20,083 bases of DNA from contig LSSK01000145.1 in assembly GCA_001969505.1 (NCBI GenBank), positions 1 to 20,083 on the forward strand, written 5' to 3'. Made by a program: the position numbers and the translations under genes. This document shows positions 19,752 to 20,083 of this stretch, one piece after another. Below the pieces are notes generated by a model. The model was not told where the DNA came from and did no database searches. It saw only the letters and a list, made by a program, of their open reading frames with translations. The DNA comes from Zancudomyces culisetae. Its lineage: Eukaryota; Kickxellomycota; Harpellomycetes; Harpellales; Legeriomycetaceae. Numbering within the stretch: position 1 is the first letter of the stretch; each line of letters starts with the position of its first letter.

Positions 19752-20083
19752 CCCTATAAATACTTCAAAAAAAAAGATATTTTTGTTGTAGCTCCAGATT
19801 TGGTGACAAGAACAGAATTATTGCTTTGTGGGCCCATGGTAATCTAAATCCGAATAAACCCTTTTTCTGTGCTGATTGACATCACCAGAATACTTTGCCC
19901 TTTATTTTCCAGAAATCCTGTTTGTAAGTACAACCTTTTAACGCGACACAAACTCCAGTCTTCCACTAGTTTGTGCAAAATACCCGTTACTAGTCTTGAT
20001 ATGTGTACATTTTCGTCAAAAAACGAGACTTGTCAACTAAGACTTCATGTACTTATTGACTTTAGCCGCCCCAAAAACTCTTA
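19752..20083 (+). other. Possible 5' end of a plus-strand gene entering at the right edge
   Basis: A TATA-like CTATAAATAC at about 19754 is followed by an ATG at 19836-19838 that is directly followed by GTAATC. Further on are a CAG acceptor at 19912, an 11-base segment, a GTAAGT donor at 19924, and a TTTAG acceptor at 20065. Joining ATG, 19913-19923 and 20066 onward gives an open frame to the window end. Tiny first exons do occur here (HSH155), but the signals are short and the result cannot be recognised as any protein. Confidence 0.15.

Larger units (their letters stand above)
16130..20083. other. Four kilobases of AT-rich DNA upstream of the WOPR gene
   Basis: No coding region is supported across nearly 4 kb; the longest frame (16732-16971) is A/T-rich with no family character. 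The stretch near 16129 is the promoter of the WOPR gene. Visible structures are a TATA palindrome, a G-rich cluster, a CAR trinucleotide repeat, an (AT)8 run, one TTAAAGTTG at 18576-18584 that resembles the Wor1 recognition motif as I recall it, and splice-like signals at the far right. Everything else looks like unstructured AT-rich DNA. Confidence 0.6.

Noticed and set aside
1-20083. tRNA or 5S rRNA genes
   Set aside because: I looked for GGTTCRANNC-type B boxes on both strands by eye. The nearest, at about 18987, lacks a pairing T stem and acceptor stem. A covariance-model search would be decisive.

Overview
The window looks like nuclear DNA of a fungus, most likely an ascomycete. It carries a WOPR-domain (Wor1/Pac2/Gti1-type) regulator, a family confined to fungi, beside a Pho85-type cyclin-dependent kinase with a glutamine-rich tail and an Avt-type vacuolar amino acid transporter. 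Genes are split by short introns and separated by long AT-rich intergenic DNA. CTG codons fall at conserved leucine positions in LSC1 and the transporter, so the standard code fits and CUG-Ser yeasts are unlikely. The species cannot be named from this sequence.

Layout from left to right. The 5' two-fifths or so of HSH155/SF3B1 (U2 snRNP) lies on the minus strand and runs off the left edge. It has a ten-base coding first exon. About 2 kb of pyrimidine-skewed, gene-free DNA separates it from LSC1 (succinyl-CoA ligase alpha, four exons, plus strand). LSC1 is convergent with PHO85 (minus, intronless), whose tail includes 27 consecutive glutamines. Next on the minus strand is a signal-peptide plus seven-TM protein of unknown function. 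About 2.2 kb follows with no secure gene, though it shows splice signals of a possible small split gene. Then come a four-exon AVT-type transporter (plus), the mitochondrial Fe-S assembly factor ISA1 (minus, two exons), a WOPR transcription factor (minus, intronless), and about 4 kb of gene-free AT-rich DNA upstream of that regulator.

The genes do not form a pathway. LSC1 and ISA1 are both mitochondrial (TCA cycle; 4Fe-4S maturation, on which aconitase and succinate dehydrogenase depend). PHO85 and the Avt transporter both relate to nutrient status. These links are general and nothing here suggests a functional cluster. Eight introns could be placed with confidence (68 to 270 bp) and all eight end in TAG. 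No tRNA, rRNA, transposon, CRISPR array or viral remnant was recognised.
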